Source: Spisula solida
Lineage: Eukaryota > Mollusca > Bivalvia > Venerida > Mactridae
NCBI GenBank assembly: GCA_947247005.1
Contig: OX365951.1
Coordinates: forward strand, 193,501 to 257,500
DNA length: 64,000 nt
Direction: 5' to 3'
Part shown: positions 11,896 to 22,905 of the stretch, in pieces
How the letters are laid out: every line of letters begins with the position of its first letter
Numbering within the stretch: position 1 is the first letter of the stretch
The notes under the pieces: model-generated
Databases searched by the model: none
What the model saw: the letters and a program-made list of their open reading frames with translations, nothing else
What the model was told of the DNA's origin: nothing
Position numbers and translations under genes: made by a program

Positions 11896-12216
11896 CCGAG
11901 TCTTTCATATAAGTTTTTTGAACACCAATCAAATGAGCTATACCTTTACAACACAACACCTTCAAAGAGGAACGACCTATGACTGAAACCGCGACCTCTC
12001 GTACATTTTCGTTCGCGTGTTGTTCTTTTAGCATTAAGTGACATCGAATCGAATAAAAATGATCATTTACAAATGGAGCTACAATAGTGTATGCTTCTAA
12101 TATGTCTTGTACTTGAATTAAAACATACTGTAACTTAGGGAAGTATTTACGTCCCACAGAAACGACCCAGTTATGTGACAATCTTAACAATACCCGAAAC
12201 ATTACTCCCAACCCAC
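11896..12216 (-). CDS. Candidate exon of an unrecognised protein (duplicated locus, copy B)
   Basis: An open minus-strand frame of about 105 codons ends in a good splice donor: the last codons (ATG AAA GAC TCG G) are followed directly by gtaagaa at 11895-11889. The upstream border is unclear; an in-frame TAA lies just beyond 12216 and a possible acceptor is 'gtgtaag' before 'gaacatg'. The peptide looks protein-like, with 'ILEAYTIVAPFVNDHFYSIR' in the middle. Near its end SSLKVLCCKGIAHLIG fits the BC-box consensus of SOCS-box proteins ([STP]LxxxCxxx[AILV]), which bind Elongin C. That match is short and may be chance. The paralogue in copy A is broken. No neighbouring exon was joined confidently, so this could be an exon of a real gene or a gene remnant. 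Confidence 0.35.
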
Positions 12217-12465
12217 ATGTTCCTTACACGCTGTGTACCAAACAAGGGGGCGTGTACTTATCTAACATGTCGTCATTTATACATTATATATACATCCTAC
12301 ACATAGATTCATAATAGCTTCACAAACATCTTTGCGAATCAATTTCCATTGATATGTAAATATGTAATTTTCTAACATCAACGTGTTAATCTAAAATGTG
12401 TTACCATAACACCGGTTATAAATCCTTCTTACAAATCCAGCCCCTGTTGCATGTAAACAAATTAA

Positions 12466-12741
12466 CTAAATGAACCGACAGTCTAAGTATTTCTTTTGAT
12501 TTCCGAACGTTTTGTGTTTCATTAGTTTCGGAATGTGCGCTAGTTCCAAAACGCGAATTATGACATATTCCCATTTCCCTGCAACAAGAATAACAAATTT
12601 ATCCGAATATAAATGTTCAAACTTGACGATGTGGTGTTGGCGGTGATAATGCATGAATTTAATGCCACTAATTTCATTGTATTTTAATAACATGAAGTGA
12701 TATATATGTAAGGAGTATTTACAAGCACATACATAAAACAA
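12466..12741 (-). CDS. Doubtful open frame conserved with copy A
   Basis: A 91-codon minus-strand frame ends at a TAG. The copy A sequence keeps the same frame over most of its length (EYVIIRVLELAHIP present in both) but has a stop where B has tryptophan. Composition is plausible (VKFEHLYSDKFVILVAGKWE), but no domain, signal peptide or family was recognised and no convincing splice sites were seen. The two copies are similar enough that frame conservation alone is weak evidence. It may be chance or an old gene fragment on the same strand as the exon-like frame at 11896-12216. Confidence 0.15.
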   Translation of the reverse strand: MFYVCACKYSLHIYHFMLLKYNEISGIKFMHYHRQHHIVKFEHLYSDKFVILVAGKWEYVIIRVLELAHIPKLMKHKTFGNQKKYLDCRFI

Positions 12742-13350
12742 CCAACTAAAAAGTTCATACTTGACGATTTGTTGTGAGCGGCGAAATTATGCATAGCAAC
12801 ACAGAGTTTTTTTAAGACAAAAGAGCTATCGGTATAGCATTAAGCCAATCACTAAGTATTTATACGAGGCATATAACTTGGGCGGCGGCAATGCTATGTA
12901 GTTCGGTTATATTTATATCAAATTTAATTTAGTCTAGGGATTTCAGTTACTATCTTATAATAGCTTCGATTTCAGATGAAAGTATTGCCTAATAATTCCG
13001 ACGTATAAAGGTTCAATTACCATGGATCTGAAACACATAGCGAAACAGTTCGTCAATAAACCCCCAGTAATCGCAATGCTGAATGTAATCAGTTTTTATG
13101 TACATTTTATTACGATCGAAATTGAACATTGTGAATGTATTAGGGAAACAATACAAATAGTGAGCATTGCGCGAGAACAAGACACACATATATTGGAACC
13201 GTGAGGCACATTTAGTGGTGCTGAGTGTGGTAGTGTGGCTATATAAGATAATTTGGTAATCGTTTGAGAGTCAATAAGTACTTTTAACACTCAGAGTTTT
13301 TTCAGCGGCGCAATATTAAAGTACATGCAAACTAGCGGGACATAATTGAA

Positions 13351-15153
13351 TGTGCATTAGCAAGGCGCAATTAAATGTATATAGTGTGGCTTATAAAAAC
13401 GATATTCTTTATTTGATATTCGACATCAGTGTTTCATTTATTCAGCCATACTTTGGTATTAGTGTTTTGACGTACGTGCAATTTTGCATCTTTGAAGTCT
13501 AGCATAAGCATGCTTGTATACATATGAAATCTTGCAAATATTGCTATGTTGGTTGTCCTTGTACTTTGTCTACTCGCTCTTGCTTCGGTTAATTGTAACA
13601 TGTAACTGATGTGACAGGCAGTCGTGTTTGTGTAGCTGTTTATGTAGCTGCACCTGTACTTGTTCATGTTTATATTTGTCCTGGTAGTTTGTACCTTTAT
13701 TCAGTGTTTACGTTACCGTTTGTGTAATCTTTGTTGTGTTATGCGTGCTCTGCTGTTTCTGTCGAGTGCTGCCTTCCTTGTTCGATTTGTTTTTATCTTT
13801 GGCCTCTCATTTACGTGGTATTGGGTGCGGTCTTATAATTAACAATTAACAACTTTCAGCTATTTCAGAAGATAACGGTTGGTTTGTTTGTTAATGTTGG
13901 AAAGCATGTCCGTCGTACTTCGTATATAACTCAACAGTCTACATCAATACGCAATGTTAATTAACTGACATTATGATAGCATTGCTACATAACCAAGCAT
14001 TTTGTTCATGTGTATCCGTATATTTTTGTCTCACAAACAGTTTTCATTGTGGCATGTGTTTATAATCACCAGTACTTTGATAGATAACCGCGTGGATTAA
14101 GCAATCAATATGATAACATATAACATTGGCCGGTAGGTTTCATTTTGTTTTAATTAAATATATATGTAACACAAACTGTCTACCATAGTCAGCCACATTT
14201 AATGTGACCTTTGACCCTTTTCTTATTACAGTCAGGTATGTGTTATATACGAATAATGGACGTTGTAAATTGCTAAAATGATTCGACACCTGCTGTTATT
14301 AGCATACCGTACCATATATTCCACTCACCATCAAAGCACACAGCTCGTATATTACTATTAGTTCATTCATGTCGCTTTTGATGCCTATTATATTGATACG
14401 TTAATCTAGTAGTTATTCTGTATTCTGTAGTTATATAGGATAAATTCATAAACATATACAGTCCATTGAACCGATAATGGAACATACATCATTTAATATT
14501 CTCTAAGGTCATGTTTAGTCTACGCGATTGTAAAACAATATACATAGTAACACTTACATATAGTAAATCGTATAACAAAGTACAAACTTACATTACTGAA
14601 TACAAAAACCATTTACAGGGCATGTAATTGAATGGCATTGACACAAACAAGTCTCATTTGGGCGATGAAATGTTTTACTGTCTATGTACATATACGTATT
14701 CATGAGATTCGTAAACAAAATACATGTAAATGACTTGTATATTCCTTGGTCTGATGCTCCTATTGTCTAAACTTGGACAAACAAAGCGGAAACTAAAAAG
14801 AAAATTTGATATGATGTCTAAAAGAATTAGACTAAACATATAGACTAATGTTGGCTTAAATCCAAACACGCCAATTGGTTAAACCATTTATATTGTTTAC
14901 GGGATTAATACAATGTTGTGCCCAAGGCTGAAACGATTGAGATATGATGAAAGTTTGACTGATTCAAGTGGTAAGGAAATCGAGACATAAATGGCTCCTG
15001 TGGAAGTAGAATTGATTCCCAAATTGCAATTTCCGATGGTCTGCTAGTTCTGCAAACCCCAGGGACAACAATTTGTATGTGTGCATGAACTTTATAATAG
15101 TAGGGTAGTATGGAATTAAGAACTCATATTCGATTGGGAACATACTCGTATAA
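13351..15153. other. Unassigned AT-rich stretch
   Basis: No SINE head, terminal inverted repeat, tandem array or recognisable protein was found. Short open frames at 13434-13842 and 14675-14869 have no domain-like features and are taken as chance. Confidence 0.5.
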
Positions 15154-15580
15154 GCGGATTTAGCTCAGTGGTAACGCACTGGGCTGTCATTCCAGAGGTT
15201 GTGGATTCAATCCCTGGCGTCGGAACCTGACATTTCTGAAATATTTATAATATTTCCCGCTATATCTGTGTGGTCTGCAAAGTATCTGGAAGTGCCAGGA
15301 AGCTGTGTATCGGTGCTATACACCGGGCACATTAAAGAACCAGGCTGTCTATTCGAAATAAGAGCTAGGCGCACTTCTACAGCGCCGGACATGCCTGCAT
15401 CTAATGTCTCTCTCTCCCTTCAGGGGCTTTCTCTCAGTCTGTCCTTCTGGTCAGATCATGCTGTATCTGCACTGGTAGAGGATGCACCTGCGCCCTTGTG
15501 GCTGCAACATAATCATGTAAAGTGCCTTTGAACGTGCGTTCGCATGAAAAGGGCGCTATATAAATCTGGTATATTTATGT
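15154..15580 (+). mobile_element. Long tRNA-derived SINE with 'gcgctatataaat' tail
   Basis: The head folds partly like a tRNA: A box 'tagctcagtggtaacgc', a 5 bp anticodon stem ctggg/tccag with loop ctgtcat (GTC, Asp-like), and B box 'ggattcaatccc'. The body contains 'gggcacattaaagaaccagg' and the 3' end reads 'aagggcgctatataaatc', a tail common to several invertebrate SINE families, possibly the mollusc V-SINE/RUDI type (from memory, unsure). At about 430 bp it looks nearly full length. Open frames inside it are not genes. Confidence 0.8.
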
Positions 15581-15714
15581 ATTTATTTTTGTATAATTGC
15601 CTCATATAAACATTCAAAGGGCATATATAGCTCGGTGACGAATTGTGTACTATAAAAGTACATTATTCAGAGTATCTTACAAACATCTAATATTAAAATA
15701 TATTATAACATCGG

Positions 15715-15800
15715 ACAGGGAGAGCAGCACACAACTTAGCCAGCCGCGCGCGGAAAACATAAAGTACATCACATACCACATTTGCCACACAATGCCCAAC
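15715..15800 (+). repeat. R1 repeat head fragment
   Basis: 'ggacagggagagcagcacac' followed by 'agccagccgcgcgcggaaaa' and 'cacacaatgcccaac' matches the head of R1 (compare 62540-62620). Only the head is present. Confidence 0.55.
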
Positions 15801-16211
15801 ACATAATCGAACGAGAAAATAAATGTTATGTTAACCCGGGCTGTATTTCAACGTATCACGAAACCGGTTTAAATATATAAGCAATCACTTAGGATATTCT
15901 TTGTTTACCATCAGATTAATACTATTGTCAATTATTGTAGAACAGTTTGATTTTATGATCAAACAATAGGTCGTGAATAACGTGCATTGTTTAAAGATGA
16001 GATGTTGATTAAGGAAATTGATGACACACGATTGATTATGCACGATAAACAATTGACAACGGAAATCCAAGTAATAAGATATGCATGGAGCAATCAACAA
16101 AGATACGTTGTTTTGGTAAGTTACCAGGCGAATCATGCAAGAAAAGTTTCAGCGAACAAACATAGCGTAAGAGCAATGTCCTGTCCGATGATAAGTCTAT
16201 CATCTAGAGTA

Positions 16212-16518
16212 CAGTGTAGCAATACCATGTGACTGTTAGCTACAGGTCCAAGATGAAAATTGCTTCTCTTCCTTATCAGAAGCTGTATCGTTTTGTCCAG
16301 CATCCTGTGAAACCTTGGAAACAGCTTTTAACCGGTTTCACAGGCTGCTGAACAAGATCTTATATTTCATGGAAAGCATACAATTTTCCGCTTAGCGTGG
16401 CGTATATTTCATAAAAATCGATAAGGAAATAAACTACGGATGGCTATTTTTGTTTTCGAAATTAAAACAATTTCGTATTGGACCTATGGCAAAAAGTCAC
16501 GTGGTATTGCTACACCGG
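16212..16518. mobile_element. Foldback MITE, family F1, copy 1
   Basis: The left terminus 'cagtgtagcaataccatgtg' and the inverted right terminus 'cacgtggtattgctacaccg' bound a 307 bp palindromic element without coding capacity. A second copy of the same family is at 53524-53782. Internal shared words include 'cgtggcgtatatttcat' and 'aagatcttatatttcatggaa' in opposite orientation in the two copies. Confidence 0.7.
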
Positions 16519-16899
16519 AATAGTTATAATGCGACTGTTTGCGTACTTACTATGCTTGGTACCAAGTACGAGCTTAGATCCGTGAGAATTCGGATAAATT
16601 ATGCATCAACTTAATATTTAGAACTCAGCCACGCGATCAGGAGTTTATATTTTGATCAACATTCCACTTACCGGTATATTTCACATCAGCGATTTTGTTC
16701 TGACTGGATGAGTATAGTATCAATTATTCAATACTTTGACCACACATGTGTATGTAGATGTAAGGCGGGCTTTCTCAGAAGCGAATGTGTTTATGATATA
16801 ACGACAAACTAGTTCACTGAACGCCTTAAATGACAAGATTGCTCATTTCATTTAACCTCGTCTTCCGTTCATATGCGATTTGACAGGGTAGCTACACAA

Positions 16900-17190
16900 T
16901 ATGTTCAACCGGTAGTTCTTCGTTAAAGCGGATGCGTTATTTTCAACCTTCGTTTCCGATCATATAATGCGAGTTCAGCTTTGACATTCAGCTTTTTTAT
17001 TGCTTAAACTAGTTAATTCAGCTTTTTACCAACCGGGACTTGGGTGGATCATTTTCTCGGTCGGTTGAGTGTTGGGCATTGTGCCTTGTATGTTTTTGTT
17101 TTCTGTGCTCGGCTGATTAAGTTGAATGCTGCTTTCCCTCTCCAACCTAATTTATCTTTTTGACAGGATATTTGAACCTTTTAACTGATA
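16900..17190 (-). repeat. R1 repeat, reverse orientation
   Basis: 'gttgggcattgtgccttgta' and 'ttctgtgctcggctgattaa' are the reverse complement of the R1 head seen at the window start. Upstream, 'aaccgggacttgggtggatc' is shared with the reverse copy at 59090-59130. It ends in 'gaatgctgctttccctctcc', the inverse of the ggacagggagagcagcac start. Confidence 0.65.
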
Positions 17191-17906
17191 CATGAACATT
17201 ATATTCAACCTGCGTTTACAACTATGACATGTAGTATTGGGTATTTGTTCGGGCAGTTGAATGTTTCAGCGGAAGCGTTATCTTGACAAAATGAACAAAG
17301 AAGCAGATGAAAATTTAAACGTTACTGCATCTGGTCTAGTAACATCTATTGAATACATGCCTAGTAACCAAATGAAAAGTACACCATTGCCCATTCCCTA
17401 ACAGTGATGTATGTTATCTTATACTAGAACTATCTCAGTTTGTAGATCATTCTTCACACTTACTGTCACATATATCTTCTATATAGAGAGACCATTGTCT
17501 CGTTGACGAGCTAATATAGACACCTTAGATCTCAGTATAGACTATACCTAGCTAACATATCCATATTACACCTGATAAGCTTAGGAACTCTTCTGATTGA
17601 ATACACAAAGTTCTGACGTATTTTCCAGTCTTACATTATTATATAATTTCTGTCTGATCTGACGCGGTTTTATAACGACATCCCAAATATGTTTAGTTAG
17701 GGAACTTCTGCTGACGTAAAATATATATCCTGGTGGCATTTCCTTTTTTATCATTGTGCAGTAAACGCGGATCTGTGTTTGTTTTAAATACAAAACGTTG
17801 GTTTCTTACAATTGCAAATACTGACATACATGTTTTTGCATGATCTTTTGTTTAAATGTCGAGCATAGCCTTTTTTGCTTCCTGCTTAAATATGGCAGGC
17901 ATGCGA

Positions 17907-17986
17907 GTGCCGCCACCATTATTTAAACCCGGTTCGCCAGATTAAACGTAATTATAAGCGCTCTAGCCATTGAGCTAGGGAGGCAC
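17907..17986 (-). mobile_element. tRNA-like SINE head remnant
   Basis: On the minus strand the sequence starts gtgcctccctagctcaatgg, giving an A-box-like region, and ends ggtggcggcac. The first and last five bases (gtgcc/ggcac) pair as an acceptor stem. The B box 'cgggtttaaat' is degraded. The anticodon arm does not fold cleanly, so it is a tRNA-derived repeat or pseudogene, not a working tRNA. Confidence 0.5.
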
Positions 17987-18099
17987 ACCTCGATATAATC
18001 TAAGCAGTGGGATTAGCGGAACATTGCCGTATTTCATAGTTGACTGACGTTTTGCGACACTCTGTTAATTGTAAAGGAGGGAACACAACGATTGAATTA

Positions 18100-18180
18100 C
18101 AGTCTAACTTGTATTAAGCGACCACCATGGGGAAGGTCAGAAAACGGTCGCTTAACGGAATGGTCCTTTAACACAAATGT
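18100..18180 (+). mobile_element. Tigger/pogo-like terminus
   Basis: TA followed by 'cagtctaacttgtattaagc' and 'gaccaccatgggg' resembles the CAGT..AACCT..TTAAGCGACC ends of Tigger-like elements. 'aaaacggtcgcttaa' a little further on is inverted relative to 'ttaagcgacc', forming a small hairpin. No opposite end was located. Confidence 0.5.
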
Positions 18181-18639
18181 AAGAAGCATCGAGTGCAATT
18201 AACGAATTTCCGACTTTAGGCTGTCCGAATACTATTCAACTTCAATTGATAAACATTAGTGTGTAAATATATTTTATGAGGATTCTATACTTGTATGCTT
18301 CGTCTTCATAAGCTTTTATATTATCATTTTAATATAAACTTACTCATGTTGATGTTGCAATCGAAGAAAACCGAAATAGACCGGGTTTAGCCCAATCTAA
18401 ATGGACGGTGACAACAAGGTGATTGCAGCAAAATTTGTTCGTTATAGTGACATTCCTATTTGGCTTATGATATATCTATTGTCTGATCGTTACGTAACTA
18501 CCTCACAATTCCTATCATTCACTACCAGCGAACATTCTGATTACCATATCTCAACTAGCTGATGGTTCTTCAACAACTTATATCAGAGCTGATCTTTTCT
18601 ATGATTCGAACTTTCGATCTGCCGTCGAACGTAAATACA

Positions 18640-18950
18640 ATATTAGAATCTAGTGTTTTCTAATTCTAAGCCATTATACAACAAATATATCGCTGGCTTA
18701 GAATGAGAAGCTCCTAAGTACAAAATCGATATTTTGAGTAAACAAGAAAAAACTGTCTGAAAACTACTTTTTCATATAGAAAAACAAGCTTTTTAAACTT
18801 CGGTTTAGTCAAAATTACCAGTTCCGATTTGCATGAAAATAGGCTCTTAAGAATCGCCTCGTGATGCAGATTTCAAATGAGTTTTATAAAGTTGTACGCA
18901 GCACCTATCACGACCTTCTCATTCTAAGCAAGCGATATATCACACTGTTT
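18640..18950. mobile_element. Foldback MITE with 26 bp inverted arms
   Basis: The arm at 18685-18710 (atatatcgctggcttagaat + gagaag) is the reverse complement of 18915-18940 with one mismatch. About 205 bp lies between them, and the flanks add weaker pairing. No transposase coding was seen. A strong cruciform or hairpin potential is expected. Confidence 0.6.
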
Positions 18951-19631
18951 TCAATGAAATGGGCCGTGTCGCTTTTTGTATTCCGTATTGTTACACATAT
19001 CACTGCAAACCTTTGTTTCACTGGTATGTCTAAGTCTGCAGAGAATAATTACATCAGCAGCCGTAGAGTTAGCTAACAATTTGTTACCTGGCAATATGAT
19101 ATAGTATAAGTCTGTGTTTCTAATTAGACTCAAATCATACAGAACATGTTCAGTAATCTGACGTTAAACCTTGCAATCATAACTATATAAAAATGTTGTA
19201 ATTACAAGCAACGTTGAGCCTGCTTCGTTATTAACCATAATCTCCTCAATGCACAAAACTTAAGATAGAAATTATGAATTAGTTTAAACAGTGTTTATTG
19301 AATATATTACATACTGCTTAGTTATTTACATAAACACACATCATTTTGTTAAACAAACGACTTCGGAAACAAGCTATGAGAGCTTGCATTAGTAATGCTT
19401 CAGAACAAGTAGTTGAATTCATTACGATTTAAACTGTCATTAATTGACTGTAATCTGATATATTATATTATAGTAAAATATATACTAGTACGCAATGTTC
19501 TACTTATTCGTATTTGCATCGAAGATAATATGCTGAATTCGATCTAATAGATGAAAATAGTTCGAAAACAACATGTGTTACTTTTGTATTTTTATATTAT
19601 TTACGCTTCATCAGAATATAATATACATGTT

Positions 19632-19701
19632 TGCCAATGAAGTGAACCCGGGACCTTCCACACTGAAAGAGGACACTCTAACACTGGGCTATTGAGGCGG
19701 T
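19632..19701 (-). mobile_element. tRNA-like element, family T1, copy 1
   Basis: The minus strand carries 'cctcaatagcccagtgttag' (A box region) and 'ggtcccgggttcactt' (B box). It is closely similar to 20343-20411. The anticodon region (ctctttcagtgtgga) is Glu/UUC-like but the stems are imperfect. It is a SINE head or tRNA pseudogene. Confidence 0.5.
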
Positions 19702-20342
19702 ATATATTCATTTTGATTGTAATTCAAACTAACAAATATGCGCACTGGGTTATGAATAATTATGAATAATCATGTTGTTACGTGTTAGGTTCTAGACAGA
19801 CGTTTTGTTAACATAGAACACCAAGGGACTTCTAACTCGTATTCGCCATCAAACATAATATAGCGATCCCTAGTGACTTCATACACCGCCATGTTTTCAG
19901 AGACTTATGTAGCATAACGACGTGTGAAAGATCTGACATTCTACGCTAATCAAACTAGGATTTCATTTCAAAACCTAAAACATTTATTCTATATACGTTC
20001 ATGCCGAGGGGATTTCTGGAATCTGAGTTCACCCTCCGGAGATACTGTGTCTTTATCACAGTCCAAATGTCATGTTATATTTTCTAATTATGTTAACTTC
20101 AGACGAATTATGGGAAGTAAAGCAAGATTCCAACAACAAAAACGTTAGTTCCGTAACAGACATCAAGGATCGTTTTCAAAGAGAATGTTTTGCAAGTTTA
20201 ATACGTCATTTATTGTATAATATAAATATTTCCGTTAGTCCAGTCATGGACAGGGGTCTGGTGTGTTTAATGCATGTACATCCATTTTAGATTACCAACT
20301 ATTGGAGCAGAGGTCTACGATTTGTGCCTTATGTATGACGCC

Positions 20343-20411
20343 GACCGGCAGCGAACCCGGGACCTACCACACTGAACGCGGACACTCTACCACTGGGCTA
20401 TCGAGACGGCA
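20343..20411 (-). mobile_element. tRNA-like element, family T1, copy 2
   Basis: Minus strand: 'ctcgatagcccagtggtaga' (A box), 'ttcagtgtgg' (anticodon region) and 'ggtcccgggttcgct' (B box). It is better preserved than the copy 700 bp upstream. The acceptor ends (gccgtct/ggtcggc) pair only partly, so a functional tRNA is unlikely. Confidence 0.5.
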
Positions 20412-21539
20412 TATTTTTAAACTTGGTCATCTTCCAAACAACGCGTGCATGTTTACAATCATGTTCATTCTCATACAAAGAATAAATGGGAAAAAATATA
20501 TCATTTGAAACTTTACAATTACACATGCGCGTGATGTTATTGAAATAATTCCTAGAATTTGAACGCAACTATAAACTCAATAAAATGTATAAAACAACTG
20601 TATCTCCCGTGAGTCCTAATTAAAGGGTTGTGACTAAAATCCATTTTTGTTTCAATATTACTCACCGTTATATAGCAGGTACAGCGAGCCACTAAGTGCT
20701 GAACATATTTTTTTATCTCTTCGTTCCACGTAATTTTCAGGAACCTCTTCTCTTGTTTAAACAATTCTACTATAATTATTTTATGATTTTACCACGCTTA
20801 TAAAGATTATTTTAATTGCTGGCCATTGAACTAGCGCTATCAGGTTTGATGGTATCACGGCACTTCAAGCACCAGACGATCACAAAGGAATAAATGACTT
20901 GTTTATTGAATGGCTTATCATTTTCTCTGCGTTTAACGTTTTATAGAATGGCGGGTAAATATAAAAAACAATAACGTCTATTAAAATGGAATATTATCCT
21001 TTCTGCCTCTATGTTATTCAGTACATAACATGTGGCTTTCTAAAAAAGTATTTAGCGGTTTTGAATAGTTTTCTGTATCTGCTAAACATTTTCAAGGAAG
21101 GAAAAATCATACATTTTCAATACATTTCCATTAATAGAGCAATATGATCCCAGACTAATTAATGGCATTTAGACGTAACATTCTAGATCTGCGGTCTGGA
21201 AGTTAACGATATTACCGTTAAATGATTGAGTAGTAAATAATGACTTAGTGAAATGAAAACATTTTAACGGGGCCTGACATATTCAGAGTTAATTTTTTGT
21301 GTTTACGTACACTTTGCTGTCGTTCGTTTAACACTGTTTCATTCATATACAGTGGTCAGTTAGCGACATCAGTCTCCTGGAATTAATGGTCTACCACCAG
21401 TGTCGATACTAACTCAATATTCTAAACGCAATTGATAACTAGTCGTCCCCATGTGTGGAGTATATGACCGCAGTCAACAACACAGAAACACCAAAGCTTT
21501 CCGATCGACCTAGTATAACAACCCCGTTCTGTCGGGTGT

Positions 21540-22105
21540 CACACGGGTACTTTACCCACTGGGCTTATTGAGTGGGTGCTTTACTCACTGCGCTAACTGG
21601 GCGAGTTACATAGAGGATATTTGTTGATTTTGGTGTAATATCGTATTTTATTTCATCGAGTGAGCACAGAAAATCAATATTTTCACGAGTGGTGTGAATT
21701 TTATGTGATCACGAGTGAAATAAAATTGATCTTTCACCAAAAATCAACAATTTTTCTGTTTATTATATGTACCAATTTCTCTTTAAGGGTACCGTAATTG
21801 GCTAAATTGGAAAGATCACGTCGAAATCGGAACGTCACGACTTGACAATTGTGACGTCATGAGGACGTAACGTACATTTTAAAGCCCGCAGCCGTTGACG
21901 TTACGTTTCTTTTTCTGAACGATACTGGAACCAGCTTCTAAAACAGTGAAATAACAAAGTGGTAATTTCACTGTTATTTTCACTGTTATTTTCACTGAAA
22001 ATTCTCCGTAATCCATTGAAAGCAAGTAATAAAATTCTTTACCCACTGCACTAACTGACAAGCGGGTGCTTTATTCAATGCGCTAACTGCCAGGCGGGTG
22101 AATAA
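21540..22105. repeat. Composite of degraded tRNA-like repeats and the tgacgtca repeat
   Basis: 'ggtgctttactcactgcgct' near 21573 and 'gggtgctttattcaatgcgc' near 22064 are related and resemble an inverted, decayed tRNA head. Between them lies 21655-21890, a fuller copy of the repeat found at the left edge of both duplication copies, including 'gtgaaataaaattgatcttt' and 'tgtgacgtcatgagg'. A short inverted run of 'cactgttattttcactgt' units sits near 21970-22000. Confidence 0.5.
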
Positions 22106-22780
22106 GCACTTTACTTTCATACTTAACTACTAAGACGAAATATTTGCTGGTTCGAAACTGCATACCGTATTGCAGGTTTTATTTTAATAGTATTCACTCT
22201 TAAATAAAGCAACTTAGATCGACTATCATTATTCGGTTTTTGGTTCATCTATTCATTAAATGGATATGTTCACGACATCTCCTGGGTCATTTATATCACT
22301 TAGTGCATAAAACACAAAATGAAGACAGTATAATGCTCACGTGATGCAATATATTCGAATAGAGAAAACTAAACAGTTAAATAAATCAACTACTGACAGG
22401 TTTATGATAGCAAAGTTTCTTATTCTGGAATTGCGTCTAGATTTACCGAGGAGACATGTATATTGTATATATTGTATACATTAGATCTTATTTCTAGAAC
22501 TCTCTCCATTATAACACAATGTCATTCAAATTCATCAAAATAACCAAATAATATTTCCGTAGATTGAAACAAAATTATTAGAAACCGGGAGTGCATCTTT
22601 TAATTTACGATGATATCTTGAAAGCGGTGTTAGTTTAGATTGTTTTCAGAGATATGGAAATACACACATGTGTTTAAAATCACTTTTTAACTTGTTTAAC
22701 ATTTTCTTGGAACACATCATCAATCAATTTCAAGATAAAATCTCGTGCACTACAATTATCGTATATAATTATGCATTATT

Positions 22781-22857
22781 CGAGGGGCGATCAAACAGTA
22801 CGTAGACTTTCTTCTCTTCCTTGTGTTGGTCTATGAAATATGATAATATAAAGTTGG
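22781..22857 (+). mobile_element. Solo mariner-like terminus
   Basis: 'cgaggggcgatcaaacagta' followed by 'cgtagac' matches the mariner-type ends seen at 7221 and 50212. An R1 fragment abuts at 22858. No matching inverted end was found within the next few kb, so it is a broken copy. Confidence 0.55.
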
Positions 22858-22905
22858 ACAGGGGAGGTAACACCCAACCTAACCAACCGAGCACAGAAAA
22901 CATCG
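22858..22905 (+). repeat. R1 repeat head fragment
   Basis: 'ggacaggggaggtaacaccc' and 'aaccgagcacagaaaacatc' match the R1 head. The open frame that runs through here (22821-23252, 143 codons) starts in transposon sequence and has no recognised domain. Confidence 0.55.

Larger units (their letters stand above)
8455..13350. repeat. Segmental duplication, copy B
   Basis: This is the direct-orientation partner of 541-7155, without the SINE, the 670 bp insert or the LINE. It begins in the same tgacgtca-type repeat as copy A. It ends after 'cagcggcgcaatattaaagt' near 13320, where A has 'agcggtgcaatattaaagca'. It keeps a minus-strand exon-like frame (11896-12216) that is broken in copy A. Confidence 0.85.

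Noticed and set aside
15199..15531. A 110-codon plus-strand open frame
   Set aside because: It lies entirely inside the tRNA-derived SINE at 15154-15580.
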